NCBI RefSeq assembly: GCF_014534645.1
Contig: NZ_JACVQF010000235.1
Span: 186,001 to 250,000 of the forward strand
Source: Streptomyces griseicoloratus
GTDB taxonomy: Bacteria > Actinomycetota > Actinomycetes > Streptomycetales > Streptomycetaceae
Length of the DNA stretch: 64,000 nt
Reading direction: 5' to 3'
Program-made: the position numbers and the translations under genes
Part shown: positions 7,993-16,031 of the stretch, piece by piece
Numbering within the stretch: position 1 is the stretch's first letter
Layout of the letters: every line of letters begins with the position of its first letter
The notes under the pieces: generated by a model
Told to the model about the DNA's origin: nothing
The model's database searches: none
The model's input: the letters and a program-made list of their open reading frames with translations, nothing else

Positions 7993-8993
7993 TGCGGTCC
8001 GTCCGTACGATCAGCGCGGTCGACTCGCACACCGAGGGCATGCCCACCCGCGTCGTCACCGGCGGGGTGGGCCCGATCCCCGGGGACACCATGGCCGAGC
8101 GCCGTCGCTACGCGATGGAGAACCTGGACGGGCTGCGCCGCTTCCTGGTAGACGAGCCGCGCGGGCACTCGGCGATGAGCGGGGCGATCCTGCAGCCGCC
8201 CACCCGCCCGGACGCCGACTGGGGCGTGCTCTACATCGAGGTCAGCGGCTTCCTGCCGATGTGCGGCCACGGCACCATCGGTGTGGCCACCGTCCTCGTC
8301 GAGACCGGCATGGTCGAGGTCACCGAGCCGGAGACCAGGGTCCGCCTGGACACGCCCGCCGGGCTGGTCGAGGCGCGTGTGACGGTCACCGACGGCCGCG
8401 CCGAGAAGGTCACCCTGCGCAATGTGGACGCCTTCGCACTCGAACTCGATGCGTCGGTCAAGGTGCCGGGCCTCGGCGAGGTCCGCTACGACATGGCGTA
8501 CGGCGGCAATTTCTACGCCGTCGTCGAACTCGACCGGATCGGGCTGCCGTTCGACCGGGCGCGCAAGGACGAGATCCTCGCCGCCGGTCTGTCGATCATG
8601 CGGGCCGTGAACGAGCAGAACCGTCCGGTGCACCCGGTCGACCCGCTCATCGGCGGCTGCAAGCACGTGCAGTTCCTGGCACCCGACTCCACCGCCCGGC
8701 ACTCGCGCAACGCCATGGCCATCAGCCCCGGCTGGTTCGACCGCTCTCCCTGCGGCACCGGCACCTCGGCCCGCATGGCCCAGCTGCACGCACGCGGTGC
8801 GTTGCCGCTGAACACCCCGTTCGTCAACGAGTCGTTCATCGGCACCCGGTTCACCGGCCGGCTCCTGGAGACCACCGAGGTCGGCGGATTCCCCGCCGTC
8901 GTCCCCGAGTTCTCCGGGCGTGCCTGGATCACCGTCACGGCGAACTACCTGCTCGACCCGAGCGACCCGTTCCCGCACGGATTCGTGCTCTGA
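7992..8993 (+). CDS. 4-hydroxyproline 2-epimerase (proline racemase family)
   Basis: A 333-residue proline-racemase-family enzyme. Both catalytic cysteines are present: Cys91 in PMCGHGTIG and Cys254 in SPCGTGTSARMA. This two-base mechanism fits an epimerase or racemase rather than the dehydratases of the family, which replace the first cysteine with Thr or Ser. It should interconvert trans-4-hydroxy-L-proline and cis-4-hydroxy-D-proline, feeding the dehydrogenase upstream. The start overlaps the stop of the deaminase gene (TGATG), so translation is coupled. Proline racemase activity cannot be excluded from sequence alone, but the surrounding pathway genes argue for hydroxyproline. Confidence 0.88.
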   Translation: MRSVRTISAVDSHTEGMPTRVVTGGVGPIPGDTMAERRRYAMENLDGLRRFLVDEPRGHSAMSGAILQPPTRPDADWGVLYIEVSGFLPMCGHGTIGVATVLVETGMVEVTEPETRVRLDTPAGLVEARVTVTDGRAEKVTLRNVDAFALELDASVKVPGLGEVRYDMAYGGNFYAVVELDRIGLPFDRARKDEILAAGLSIMRAVNEQNRPVHPVDPLIGGCKHVQFLAPDSTARHSRNAMAISPGWFDRSPCGTGTSARMAQLHARGALPLNTPFVNESFIGTRFTGRLLETTEVGGFPAVVPEFSGRAWITVTANYLLDPSDPFPHGFVL

Positions 8994-9036
8994 AGGGCCT
9001 CCGGCTGATCTCGGCCGGGCACCCCTGACACCGCTC

Positions 9037-9177
9037 GCACGGACGGGTGCCCCTTTTCCCCGGGTGCGCCCCGCACGGTCGGGTGCCCCTTCTCACCGGG
9101 GCACCCCGCACGGTCGCATGCCCTTCTCCGGGCACAGCGGCACGGTCGCGTGGCCCTCCCCGAGGGCCACGCGACCG
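9037..9177 (+). repeat. Four tandem hairpin repeats between epimerase and permease genes
   Basis: Four adjoining units begin with GCACGG(A/T)CG at 9037, 9073, 9108 and 9140, with lengths of about 36, 35, 32 and 37 bases. Unit 2 contains GGGTGCCCC pairing with GGGGCACCC. Unit 4 folds into a perfect 15-base-pair stem, 9143-9157 with 9163-9177, around a 5-base loop. Units 1 and 3 hold weaker hairpins. The array ends 38 bases before the permease start, so it would sit in the intercistronic part of a read-through mRNA. Attenuation, processing or stabilisation are possible roles. Confidence 0.75.
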
Positions 9178-9215
9178 CCGTCCCCTTCTCCCACGTATTC
9201 ACCGGAGGGACCCTC

Positions 9216-10715
9216 ATGTCCCGTTCAGCTCCAGTAATACCCCGGGAAGGAGAGGCCCCCGGCGGGGGCCTGTTCTCCCGGCAGGGAATCTTCCGTCTCA
9301 AGCCCGTCGACTCCTCCGAGGAGGAGGTCACGGGCGGTCTGCGCCGGACCATGGGCCTGTGGCAACTGGTCGCCCTCAGCCTCGGCGGTCTGGTCGGCGC
9401 GGGCGTGTTCTCGCTCGCCGGCGTCGTGGCTCACGAGGACGCCGGGCCCGGCGTGATGATCTCTTTCCTCGTCGCGATCATCGCCAGCACCGCCGCCGCC
9501 CTGTGCTACGCCGAGTTCGCCGGCACCATCCCCAAGGCCGGCTCCGCCTACACGTACTCCTACGCCGCGCTCGGTGAGGTGGTCGGCTGGATGATCGGCT
9601 GGGACCTGCTCCTGGAGTACACCGCCATCGTCGCGGTAGTGGCCATCGCCGTGTCCGGCTACTTTTCGTACATCCTGGAACGGATCGGCGTCGATCTGCC
9701 GTCCTGGATGCTCGGCGCACCCGGCACCGGCCCCGGCCACAAGGTCGACCTGTTCGCCGCCGCACTGTGCCTGCTGCTGGCCTTCGTCCTCTCCCGGGGC
9801 ACCAAGGAATCGGCCCGTTTCGAGACCGTGCTGGTGGTCGTCAAGCTCGGCATCGTCGCCCTGGTCGTCGTCGCCGGCGCGTTCCACATCTCCGCGGGCA
9901 ACTACACGCCCTTCCTGCCGTTCGGCATCGGCGGCGCGTTCACCGGCGCCGCGACCGCGTTCTTCGCGGTCTACGGGTACGACGCGATGAGCGCCGCCGC
10001 GGAGGAGAGCGCCGAGGCGAAGAAGGTGCTGCCGAAGGCGATCGTGATCTCGCTGGCCATCGCCGCCGTCGTCTACCTGCTGGTGTGCGTCGTGCTGCTG
10101 GGCATGCAGGACTACCGCGACATCGACATGAAGAGCCCGTTCTCCAGCGCGCTCGCGGCAGTGGGTCTCGGCGGACTCGGCATCGTCGTCGCGGTCGGTG
10201 CCATCATCGGCATCACCACGTCCGCGTTCGCCAACATGCTGGCGGTCTCCCGAGTCTGGTTCTCCATGAGCCGTGACGGTCTGCTGCCGCGCTACTTCGC
10301 GAAGAACCACCCCAAGCGCCACGTGCCGACCCGGGTGATCTGGCCGGTGGGCATCGGCTCCGCGTTCATCGCCGGGTTCCTGCCCATCAGGGAGGCCGCC
10401 GACCTCACCAACATCGGCATCCTGGCGGCCTTCTCCGTCGTCGCGATCGCCGTCGTGGTGCTGCGCCGGACGCGGCCCGATCTGCCGCGTTCCTTCCGCA
10501 CCCCGCTGGTGCCGCTGGTCCCCGCCATCGGGGTGGTGTTCTCCGTCTGGCTGATCGCCAACCTGGACCCGGTCACCTGGCTGCGGTTCGCGGGCTGGAT
10601 GGCCGTCGGGCTGGTCGTCTACTTCGTGTTCGGCGTCCGTCACTCGGAGGAGAACAAGCTCCGGGCCGGGGCGCGGACCACTGTGCCCGAGCAGCGCGAC
10701 GGGAACTCCGCATGA
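9216..10715 (+). CDS. APC-family amino acid permease, probable hydroxyproline/proline importer
   Basis: A 499-residue membrane protein with about twelve hydrophobic helices. The first, LVALSLGGLVGAGVFSLAG, contains the conserved GxGIF-like helix-breaking motif of the APC superfamily. Later motifs include FFAVYGYDAMSAAAEES in helix 6 and FRTPLVPLVPAIG before the last helices. The cytoplasmic N-terminus of about 45 residues is typical. As the last gene of the hydroxyproline cluster it most likely imports hydroxyproline or proline; the substrate is inferred from context only. The start at 9216 follows GGAGG at 9204-9208; upstream in-frame codons fall inside the hairpin repeats and are unlikely to be translated. 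Confidence 0.85.
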   Translation: MSRSAPVIPREGEAPGGGLFSRQGIFRLKPVDSSEEEVTGGLRRTMGLWQLVALSLGGLVGAGVFSLAGVVAHEDAGPGVMISFLVAIIASTAAALCYAEFAGTIPKAGSAYTYSYAALGEVVGWMIGWDLLLEYTAIVAVVAIAVSGYFSYILERIGVDLPSWMLGAPGTGPGHKVDLFAAALCLLLAFVLSRGTKESARFETVLVVVKLGIVALVVVAGAFHISAGNYTPFLPFGIGGAFTGAATAFFAVYGYDAMSAAAEESAEAKKVLPKAIVISLAIAAVVYLLVCVVLLGMQDYRDIDMKSPFSSALAAVGLGGLGIVVAVGAIIGITTSAFANMLAVSRVWFSMSRDGLLPRYFAKNHPKRHVPTRVIWPVGIGSAFIAGFLPIREAADLTNIGILAAFSVVAIAVVVLRRTRPDLPRSFRTPLVPLVPAIGVVFSVWLIANLDPVTWLRFAGWMAVGLVVYFVFGVRHSEENKLRAGARTTVPEQRDGNSA

Positions 10716-10729
10716 CCGCCGAACCCACC

Positions 10730-10765
10730 GCGGTCCGCTCCGCCCGCACCGGCGGAGCCGACCGC
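10730..10765. terminator. Bidirectional hairpin terminator between convergent genes
   Basis: GCGGTCCGCTCCGCC (10730-10744) pairs with GGCGGAGCCGACCGC (10751-10765) with a single mismatch and a 6-base loop. It lies between the convergent permease and alcohol dehydrogenase genes. There is no clear U-tract, as is common in high-GC actinomycetes. Confidence 0.6.
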
Positions 10766-10818
10766 GGGCACGACCCGCGCACCGTCATCTTCCGCCCGGA
10801 CCGCCGCACTCGGCCGCG

Positions 10819-11841
10819 TCAGCGACCGACCTCGAGCACCATCCGGAAGCGCGCGTCGCCGGACATCATCCGTGCGTACGCCTCTCCGGCCTGCTCCAAG
10901 GGAACGGTCTCGACCATCGGGCGGATGCCGTGGGCGTGGGCGAAGCCGACGTTGTCCTCGTTGTCGCCAGGCGTGCCGGTCAACGAGCCGACGATCGAGC
11001 GGGCACCGAAGATGAGCGGCAGGGTGCCCACCTCGATCGGGTCCTGCGCCACGCCCACGACGACCAGCTGCCCGCGGACGGCAAGCCCCCCGACCAGCGG
11101 CGACATCGAGGCGCCACTGCTGGCGGTGGCGAGAACGACCCTGGCACCGCCCAGTCCCTGCAGTGCCTGGCCCGGGTCGCCCTCGGCGGAGTCGATGTAG
11201 TGATGCGCCCCGAGCCGAAGCGCGAGCTCCTTCTTGCCCCGGCCACGCGCGATCGCCGCCACCTGGAACCCCAAGGCGCGCGCGTACTGGATGCCGAGGT
11301 GTCCCAGGCCGCCGATGCCCTGGACGGCGACGAGGTCGCCCGTGCGCGCGGCCGAGGTCATCAGCGCGTGATGCACCGTCAGGCCCGCACACATCAGCGG
11401 GGCCAGCTCGGCCGCCGGTATGCCGTCCGGCACCGCGACGAGACCTGACGCCCGGGCCGTGAGGTACTCGGCGTACCCACCCTGCTGACTGTCTCCCAGC
11501 ACCGGTTGGTCGGTGCAGTACACGAAGTCCCCGCGACGGCACATCGCGCACTCACCGCAGTGCCCGCCCAGGTAGCCCAGGCCGACCCGCTGCCCTGCCC
11601 GCCAGCCGGTGACGCCGTCGCCGACGGCGTCGATCCGGCCGATGACCTCGTGCCCGGGCACCACGGGTACACCGGACGGCCGACTGCCGGTCATGTTCAT
11701 GATCCCGGCCACATCGCTGTGGCAGACGCCGCACGCCTCGACCGCGATCCGGACCTGTCCTGCCCCCGGCGGCTCGAACCTGCGCTCGACAAGGGTGAAA
11801 TCACCGCCGGCGGTCGCCTCGACGGCGCGATAGCCGCTCAT
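10819..11841 (-). CDS. Zinc-dependent alcohol dehydrogenase (AdhP-like)
   Basis: This 340-residue MDR enzyme has all expected landmarks. Catalytic-zinc motifs are CGVCHSDV and PGHEVIGRI, the structural-zinc loop is CGECAMCRRGDFVYC, and the nucleotide-binding site is VQGIGGLGHLGIQYA. It should be a cytoplasmic NAD(P)-dependent alcohol/aldehyde oxidoreductase. It follows the unknown protein at 11890-12615 by 48 bases on the same strand. An 18-bp operator before that gene is repeated before the tetR gene at 13641, so both genes are probably repressed by that TetR protein and induced by an unknown alcohol, aldehyde or solvent-like compound. Confidence 0.88.
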   Translation of the reverse strand: MSGYRAVEATAGGDFTLVERRFEPPGAGQVRIAVEACGVCHSDVAGIMNMTGSRPSGVPVVPGHEVIGRIDAVGDGVTGWRAGQRVGLGYLGGHCGECAMCRRGDFVYCTDQPVLGDSQQGGYAEYLTARASGLVAVPDGIPAAELAPLMCAGLTVHHALMTSAARTGDLVAVQGIGGLGHLGIQYARALGFQVAAIARGRGKKELALRLGAHHYIDSAEGDPGQALQGLGGARVVLATASSGASMSPLVGGLAVRGQLVVVGVAQDPIEVGTLPLIFGARSIVGSLTGTPGDNEDNVGFAHAHGIRPMVETVPLEQAGEAYARMMSGDARFRMVLEVGR

Positions 11842-11889
11842 GACTCCTCCTGTCCTCGTCCGGGCCTTGCCGGGTAGACGTCCATCGCT

Positions 11890-12615
11890 TCACGAGACCG
11901 TGATGTCGGTGAGATCGATGGAGATGATCACCGGTTCGGCGACCTTCTGGTTGTGCTCGTCGGTGAGGTGCACCGAGCGCCTGGTCGGGAAGACGAGCCC
12001 GCCGAACGTCCGGTGCTCCCACGTGTAGTGCGCCGAGTCGCGGTCGGCGGCACCGAACACGTCGGGCCGGTAGTCATGGCGCCGGATGAGGCCCTTGGCG
12101 TCGACGTAATAGGTCTGCACCCGGCTGTGGGTGGCGATGCGGTCGGGGAAGGTCACCTGCAGGCGCCGCCAGGTCTCGCCGTTCTCCTCCCAGGGCTCGA
12201 TCTCCGTGGCGGTGAAGCCCGGCTCGGCGAAGACGAAGGGCTCCGTCAGATAGGTCCACATGGCATACCCGGCGAAATACGCCGCGTGCAGACGATCCCA
12301 CGGCGTCTCGAGCGTGTGCCCGGCGAAGGACTCCCGTGGCTTGACACGCTCCTCCGTCACCTGGCCGTCGAGGGACTCGATCACGACCCGGTCGGGGGTG
12401 TACGCCGCGCGCAGCCCGGGCCCCGCGAAGGGCGCGAGGGTGGCCGACTGCCGGTGCGGGTCGAGGGAGATGCTGTACCGGTCGAGCACCCCGGGCTGGC
12501 CCTTGAGGCCCCACAGTGCGCCGCCGGCCTGCACCTCGGCCGTGATGCGACTGGCGGACCGCCAGCGGTCGAGGCCGCCGTGGGCGGCGATGACGGTCTC
12601 GAGAAGGTCAGACAT
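11890..12615 (-). CDS. Conserved protein of unknown function, co-transcribed with alcohol dehydrogenase
   Basis: I do not recognise a defined domain in this 241-residue protein. It has no signal peptide or membrane segment, contains many beta-strand-like stretches (RYSISLDPHRQSATLAPF, RVVIESLDGQVTEERV, RLQVTFPDRI, GLIRRHDYRPDVFG), and ends IISIDLTDITVS. The overall pattern resembles large lipid- or ligand-binding beta folds such as LolA-like proteins, but this is only an impression. The ATG at 12615 has a strong AGGAGG about 8 bases upstream. Twenty-nine bases before the start lies an operator shared with the tetR gene to the right, which marks it as the first gene of the regulated unit. Confidence 0.7.
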   Translation of the reverse strand: MSDLLETVIAAHGGLDRWRSASRITAEVQAGGALWGLKGQPGVLDRYSISLDPHRQSATLAPFAGPGLRAAYTPDRVVIESLDGQVTEERVKPRESFAGHTLETPWDRLHAAYFAGYAMWTYLTEPFVFAEPGFTATEIEPWEENGETWRRLQVTFPDRIATHSRVQTYYVDAKGLIRRHDYRPDVFGAADRDSAHYTWEHRTFGGLVFPTRRSVHLTDEHNQKVAEPVIISIDLTDITVS

Positions 12616-12643
12616 GAGGGGTTCCTCCTAGCTCCAGCCATCC

Positions 12644-12661
12644 AATATGACCGGTCGTCTT
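12644..12661 (-). promoter_or_regulatory. TetR-type operator before the unknown protein/alcohol dehydrogenase unit
   Basis: AATATGACCGGTCGTCTT contains the palindromic core GACCGGTC and matches 17 of 18 bases of the element at 13667-13684 before the tetR gene. It lies 29 bases upstream of the start at 12615. Confidence 0.65.
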
Positions 12662-13071
12662 AAAACCTAAGAGCGAAACGGCTCAGACGCAAGCGGGGGT
12701 AGTGCCGCGAACGGGAAGTGTCCGGGTGCCGACGGGGAGCCGTCTCTGCCGGCTCCCTGAGTGTCGGCGCGCTCACCGGGCTCGACCGGAATGGACCTCC
12801 GCCGTACGCCTCCTGGCACAGCTCGGTGCGTTGCGGGGTCTCTCGATCACCGATCGCTGGCCTCGCCGACCCGGCGGACTCGACGCCCGGGTGCCGCAAG
12901 CGACGTTCGAGGGGACGACTGACGGCGACGCGGGCCCTGCGGTGAGCCGGCCCATGCGTCGGCACTCGGCCGACGGACGCAGTCGTCGTCGAAATTCCGC
13001 GCCACCGACGACTTCGCCTGCAAGTGGCAGTCGACGCCGGTGCCCGCCGCTCACCGCGAGGGCGCGGCAGG
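12662..13071. other. Intergenic stretch with no supported gene
   Basis: Between the operator at 12661 and the end of the tetR gene at 13072, several open frames exist on both strands. None has a plausible ribosome site, a recognisable motif or protein-like composition. The region is GC-rich but lacks the strong codon-position bias of its neighbours. I see nothing I can name in it. Confidence 0.5.
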
Positions 13072-13641
13072 CTAGACGACGAGCGAGTCGAAAACGTCGA
13101 AGAAGCCGTCCAGGGGAGCACGGCTCCGGGTCACCTTCGCCCGCAACACCGCACCTTCCCACCCGTCTACGAGAAACTGTCCAAGTTGGCCGGGGGGGAG
13201 GGCGCTCGTGAGGGCGCCGGCCGCACGAGCTTCTTCCAGGACCTGTGTGACAGCGTCGGTCCAAGCGCTCAGCCGGGCATCGACCTTGCCGCGCATGGTG
13301 TCCGTCTGGTTCGCCAGCTCCGCCCCGAAGTTCCCGAACATGCACCCACGCCCGTAGGAGAAGCGCTCCAGATCTGCGGCGAGGTACTCAAAATGGGCGC
13401 GCAGCCGTGACACGGGCGGCAGGCTCTCGTCCCCCAGCATCTCCAGCCTGCGGGAGGCGGCGTAGCGGTCCATGACCTCGCCGGCAAGGGCTTCCTTGTT
13501 CTCGAAGTGGTTGTACACCGACCCCTTGGGAACACCGGCCGTGCGGGCGATGTCCTGGATCCCTGTGCCGTTGAAGCCGCGCTCGTGGAAACACTCCATG
13601 GCGGCCTCGACCAACTGCTCCCGAACGCTGGGCCTGGGCAT
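13072..13641 (-). CDS. TetR-family transcriptional regulator
   Basis: A 189-residue repressor with the N-terminal TetR helix-turn-helix (VREQLVEAAMECFHERGFNG, then GIQDIARTAGVPKGSVYNHF) and a C-terminal ligand-binding domain containing FSYGRGCMFGNFGAEL, typical of the AcuR/NemR-like branch that senses small electrophiles or aldehydes. The ATG at 13641 is preferred because GAAGGGGAG lies about 6 bases upstream; a GTG at 13659 is in frame but poorly placed. An 18-bp element 26 bases upstream is repeated before the unknown gene at 12615, which argues for autoregulation and control of the adjacent dehydrogenase unit. Confidence 0.87.
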   Translation of the reverse strand: MPRPSVREQLVEAAMECFHERGFNGTGIQDIARTAGVPKGSVYNHFENKEALAGEVMDRYAASRRLEMLGDESLPPVSRLRAHFEYLAADLERFSYGRGCMFGNFGAELANQTDTMRGKVDARLSAWTDAVTQVLEEARAAGALTSALPPGQLGQFLVDGWEGAVLRAKVTRSRAPLDGFFDVFDSLVV

Positions 13642-13666
13642 GCGCTCCCCTTCTCTCACGCAGAAG

Positions 13667-13684
13667 AATATGAACGGTCGTCTT
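13667..13684 (-). promoter_or_regulatory. TetR-type operator before the tetR gene
   Basis: AATATGAACGGTCGTCTT differs at one base from the site at 12644-12661. It lies 26 bases before the tetR start, the usual place for an autoregulatory operator. Confidence 0.65.
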
Positions 13685-14300
13685 GTGCGTCAAGTCGGAC
13701 GCCCTGAGATCGGTGGTGGCGGGCCGCCCGTTCCGACGGCCGACGGGCGCCATTCCACCAGGCACGCTCGCCGAGTCGCGGCCGTCACCCGCCCTCGTTC
13801 ACTGCCACGATGTCCGCCGCCCGGCCATGAGGTTGACGGAACCCGCCCAGAAGCGACTCCCCCTCGCCCGGCGCGGCACCGGGCCGGACTACCCGCATCG
13901 CCGGCCCGGGTGGCCGGTCTCACGGTGACCACGCCGGCCCCTGCGGGCTAGTGTTCTCAGCCCCGCCCACACCCGCCGCCTGACCGGGGAAGCGGGTGCA
14001 GGTAACTGACAGGTCACCGCTCCGGTCGTACGGTCGGCCTCCACGATCATCGTTGCTGGCCTCGGCACACCCTCTGGGCCGAAGGCCATGCCAGCTCGAT
14101 GGCCTAGAGCGTGTCACGCGCAGTGAATGCTGATCGTCAGCCCGCTGGGACGGAAGACGTGGAGCCCCGGCTCATCGGACTCCGATACTGCGGAAAGATC
14201 GCGGAGGGAGGCCAGCGTGGGCGCGTCCTTCGAGGTTGCGTTTCCGCTCAGCGGCCCGACTCCAGCACGCACCTGATCCGCCCGGCTTGGGTGGAGCGCT
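13685..14300. other. Intergenic stretch with no supported gene
   Basis: About 600 bases separate the tetR promoter from the end of the YceI-type gene. The short open frames on both strands overlap each other, lack ribosome sites and have no recognisable motifs. No strong hairpin or repeat stands out. It may contain decayed coding DNA, but I cannot identify a parent gene. Confidence 0.5.
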
Positions 14301-15203
14301 CTACTGCGGCGGCGTCGGGGTGTCCGGGCCCTGGAACATCGCCTGGAGATCCAGCTCGAGCTTGATCCGCGGACCGACGACGGCGATGCCACGAGCGAGC
14401 ATGGAGCGCCAGTTGAGGGTGAAGTCTTCCCGATGCAGCTCGGCCGTAGCCAGTGCGGCGCATCTCAGCTCTTGCCCGTAGCCCCCGTTGACCATGCCCA
14501 GATAGGTGGTGTCCAGTTGCACGGACCGGCTCGTGCCATGCATGGTCAGCACGCCCTGCACCGTCCACTTGGCGCCGTGCCGGTGCACGAAGCTGTCGCT
14601 CGCGAAGTGAATATGGGGGTATTTGGCCACGTCGAGGAAGTCAGGCGAGCGTAGATGGTTGTCCCTGGTTCTGTTGCCGGTGGTGATGCTGGCCGCCTCG
14701 ATGGATACCTCGACGGACGAGTTCTCCATGCGCTCCGCGATCTGAATGCTGCCGTCGAACTGGGTGAAGCGACCGTGCACATGCGCCATGCCTACATGCT
14801 GCGCGACGAATCGGATGGCGGTGTGCGGCGGATCGAAGATCCAACTGCCGGGAAGCGGCAGCTCCTTGATCGGTGAGGAACTCATGCGAACCTGCCCCAG
14901 GTCGCAGCGTGATCCGGCCGCCACTGTGAAGGTGTTGTGCGCCGGCTCCAGGCTGTCGGCCGTCACCAGGATGGTGTACTGGCCCGGGCGCAGCATGGCC
15001 ACGAACCGCCCGAAGGGATCGGTCGTGGCAGTGACCGTCGTGTAGCGGGTGGCGTTTTCGGTCACTGTGATGGATGCGCCATGCAACGGCATGTCCCTCG
15101 GGTCCATGACCTCGCAACTGACAACTCCCGCATCACGCGGCGGAGTTGGGAACAGATCCGCCGGACTGGCAGCCCTGTCCTTGCGGCGGAGCAGAAAGGT
15201 CAT
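14301..15203 (-). CDS. YceI-family protein with N-terminal carboxypeptidase-regulatory-like domain
   Basis: Of 300 residues, roughly 28-107 form a beta-sandwich like carboxypeptidase-regulatory or transthyretin-like domains (VVSCEVMDPRDMPLHGASITV, then DPFGRFVAMLRPGQYTILV). Residues 117-292 are a YceI lipocalin-like domain (GSWIFDPPHTAIRFVAQHVG, RFTQFDGSIQIAE, LRSPDFLDVAKYPHIHF, VQGVLTMHGTSRSVQLD). YceI proteins bind isoprenoid-like or other hydrophobic molecules. No signal peptide is visible, so it is probably cytoplasmic, which is common in actinomycetes. The fusion layout is known in Streptomyces. A palindromic element at 15241-15255, shared with the wrbA and isochorismatase-like promoters, lies 37 bases upstream. 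Confidence 0.85.
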   Translation of the reverse strand: MTFLLRRKDRAASPADLFPTPPRDAGVVSCEVMDPRDMPLHGASITVTENATRYTTVTATTDPFGRFVAMLRPGQYTILVTADSLEPAHNTFTVAAGSRCDLGQVRMSSSPIKELPLPGSWIFDPPHTAIRFVAQHVGMAHVHGRFTQFDGSIQIAERMENSSVEVSIEAASITTGNRTRDNHLRSPDFLDVAKYPHIHFASDSFVHRHGAKWTVQGVLTMHGTSRSVQLDTTYLGMVNGGYGQELRCAALATAELHREDFTLNWRSMLARGIAVVGPRIKLELDLQAMFQGPDTPTPPQ

Positions 15204-15240
15204 GATGGTGCCCTTCGAGATGACGTCGACCGGGGCATTG

Positions 15241-15255
15241 TTTCACTTTCAACTA
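15241..15255 (-). promoter_or_regulatory. Orphan palindromic element, copy 1 (before YceI-type gene)
   Basis: Read on the minus strand this is TAGTTGAAAGTGAAA, a slightly divergent copy of TTAGTTGAACGCTAAAC. Related copies are at 15676-15694, 22215-22231 and 24734-24750. It lies 37 bases before the YceI-type start. Confidence 0.5.
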
Positions 15256-15326
15256 CCCTGTTGAGGTTGTCTCACTGGTGAAACCGCCGAGTCTCCACGC
15301 TGCCTTCGCAATTTCGGCACCGGCTC

Positions 15327-15354
15327 GAGTGCGGAGTGCGGAGTGCGGAGTGCA
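15327..15354 (+). repeat. Four tandem copies of GAGTGCG
   Basis: Three perfect GAGTGCG units (15327-15347) and one GAGTGCA unit (15348-15354) lie head to tail. The tract is short and not inside a supported gene; replication slippage is the likely origin. Confidence 0.8.
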
Positions 15355-15675
15355 GTGAGTGCGATGAGGCCAAGGTGGGACGGTCGAGGTGGGGGCAACC
15401 TGTCCGTGTCACCGGCCCGGGGTCCGGTGAAGATGTATGGATGCGGCGCCATCCGCCTGCTGGGGGCGTCGCCTCATGGGTCGGGTCCGGAGCCTGTCGA
15501 TTCGGCGGCGCGGAACGAGGTGCACTCCCCAGTCGCCTCTCCTGTCCGTATGAAATACATGGCGACCCCCGTCCGACCCACCGCATCGGCCGGGCGGTAC
15601 CCGTCGAAGGTGCACACGCCCCGGCTGTACGGTCAGCAGATTCCCAATGGCGTGGCGCACCTCACCCCGAGGGTG

Positions 15676-15694
15676 GTTTATCGTTCAACTAAAA
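15676..15694 (+). promoter_or_regulatory. Orphan palindromic element, copy 2
   Basis: GTTTATCGTTCAACTAAAA has arms TTTA and TAAA around CGTTCAAC and is the reverse of the form seen at 24734-24750. It lies 86 bases before the candidate small gene at 15780, on which it may act. Confidence 0.5.
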
Positions 15695-15779
15695 GGGCGT
15701 AGTGTCGTCATCGCCTGATCCAAGGCGCGCCATCGCGATCTGTTTCCGCAGGTCACGAGGTGAGCAAGGAGGAAAGATC

Positions 15780-16031
15780 ATGGGGTTTGGCAGTGCGTGT
15801 CGGGTCGACTCGGCGGCCGCTCTCCCGGCCGGTGACCGGGAAGCCGTCGTCCCGCAGTCCGATGGAGGGCGCGACGATGACGGGCCTCGTGAGGGACGTG
15901 GGTACCGCCGCGGTGGCCGTCGTTGGCTGCTGTTGGACTCGGTGGGTGCCGGCCTGGACTCCCACCTGACCTGCCGCGATGACGACGACCGCCTCCATGG
16001 CCCGGAGGGCGGTCGCCGGGTGCGCGACTGA
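15780..16031 (+). CDS. Candidate small protein of unknown function
   Basis: An 83-codon frame begins at ATG 15780 behind an unusually good ribosome site, AAGGAGGAAAG, with about 7 bases spacing. It is preceded by the orphan palindrome at 15676-15694. The predicted product starts MGFGSACRVDSAAALPAGDREAVV and is then rich in Gly, Arg and Asp (RDDDGPREGRGYRRGGRR) with no recognisable domain. The later part looks less protein-like than the first 25 residues, so a frameshift after about codon 35 is possible and this may be a remnant. Only the translation start signal and upstream element support it. Confidence 0.3.
   Translation: MGFGSACRVDSAAALPAGDREAVVPQSDGGRDDDGPREGRGYRRGGRRWLLLDSVGAGLDSHLTCRDDDDRLHGPEGGRRVRD

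Larger units (their letters stand above)
15256..15779. other. Intergenic stretch with a 7-bp tandem repeat and orphan element copy 2
   Basis: No gene is supported here. The stretch contains four tandem copies of GAGTGCG (last copy GAGTGCA) at 15327-15354. It also holds a second orphan palindrome, GTTTATCGTTCAACTAAAA, at 15676-15694. Open frames in the region overlap on both strands and show no recognisable domain. Confidence 0.5.

Noticed and set aside
9037-9177. CRISPR-like repeat array
   Set aside because: The units directly adjoin without unique spacers, each folds on itself, they lie inside an operon, and there are no cas genes.
10712-10818. A possible next operon gene starting at ATG 10712, overlapping the permease stop
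   Set aside because: The frame runs through a strong terminator hairpin and then antisense to the alcohol dehydrogenase, and the peptide MTAEPTAVRSARTGG has no recognisable continuation. A truncated gene start remains possible.
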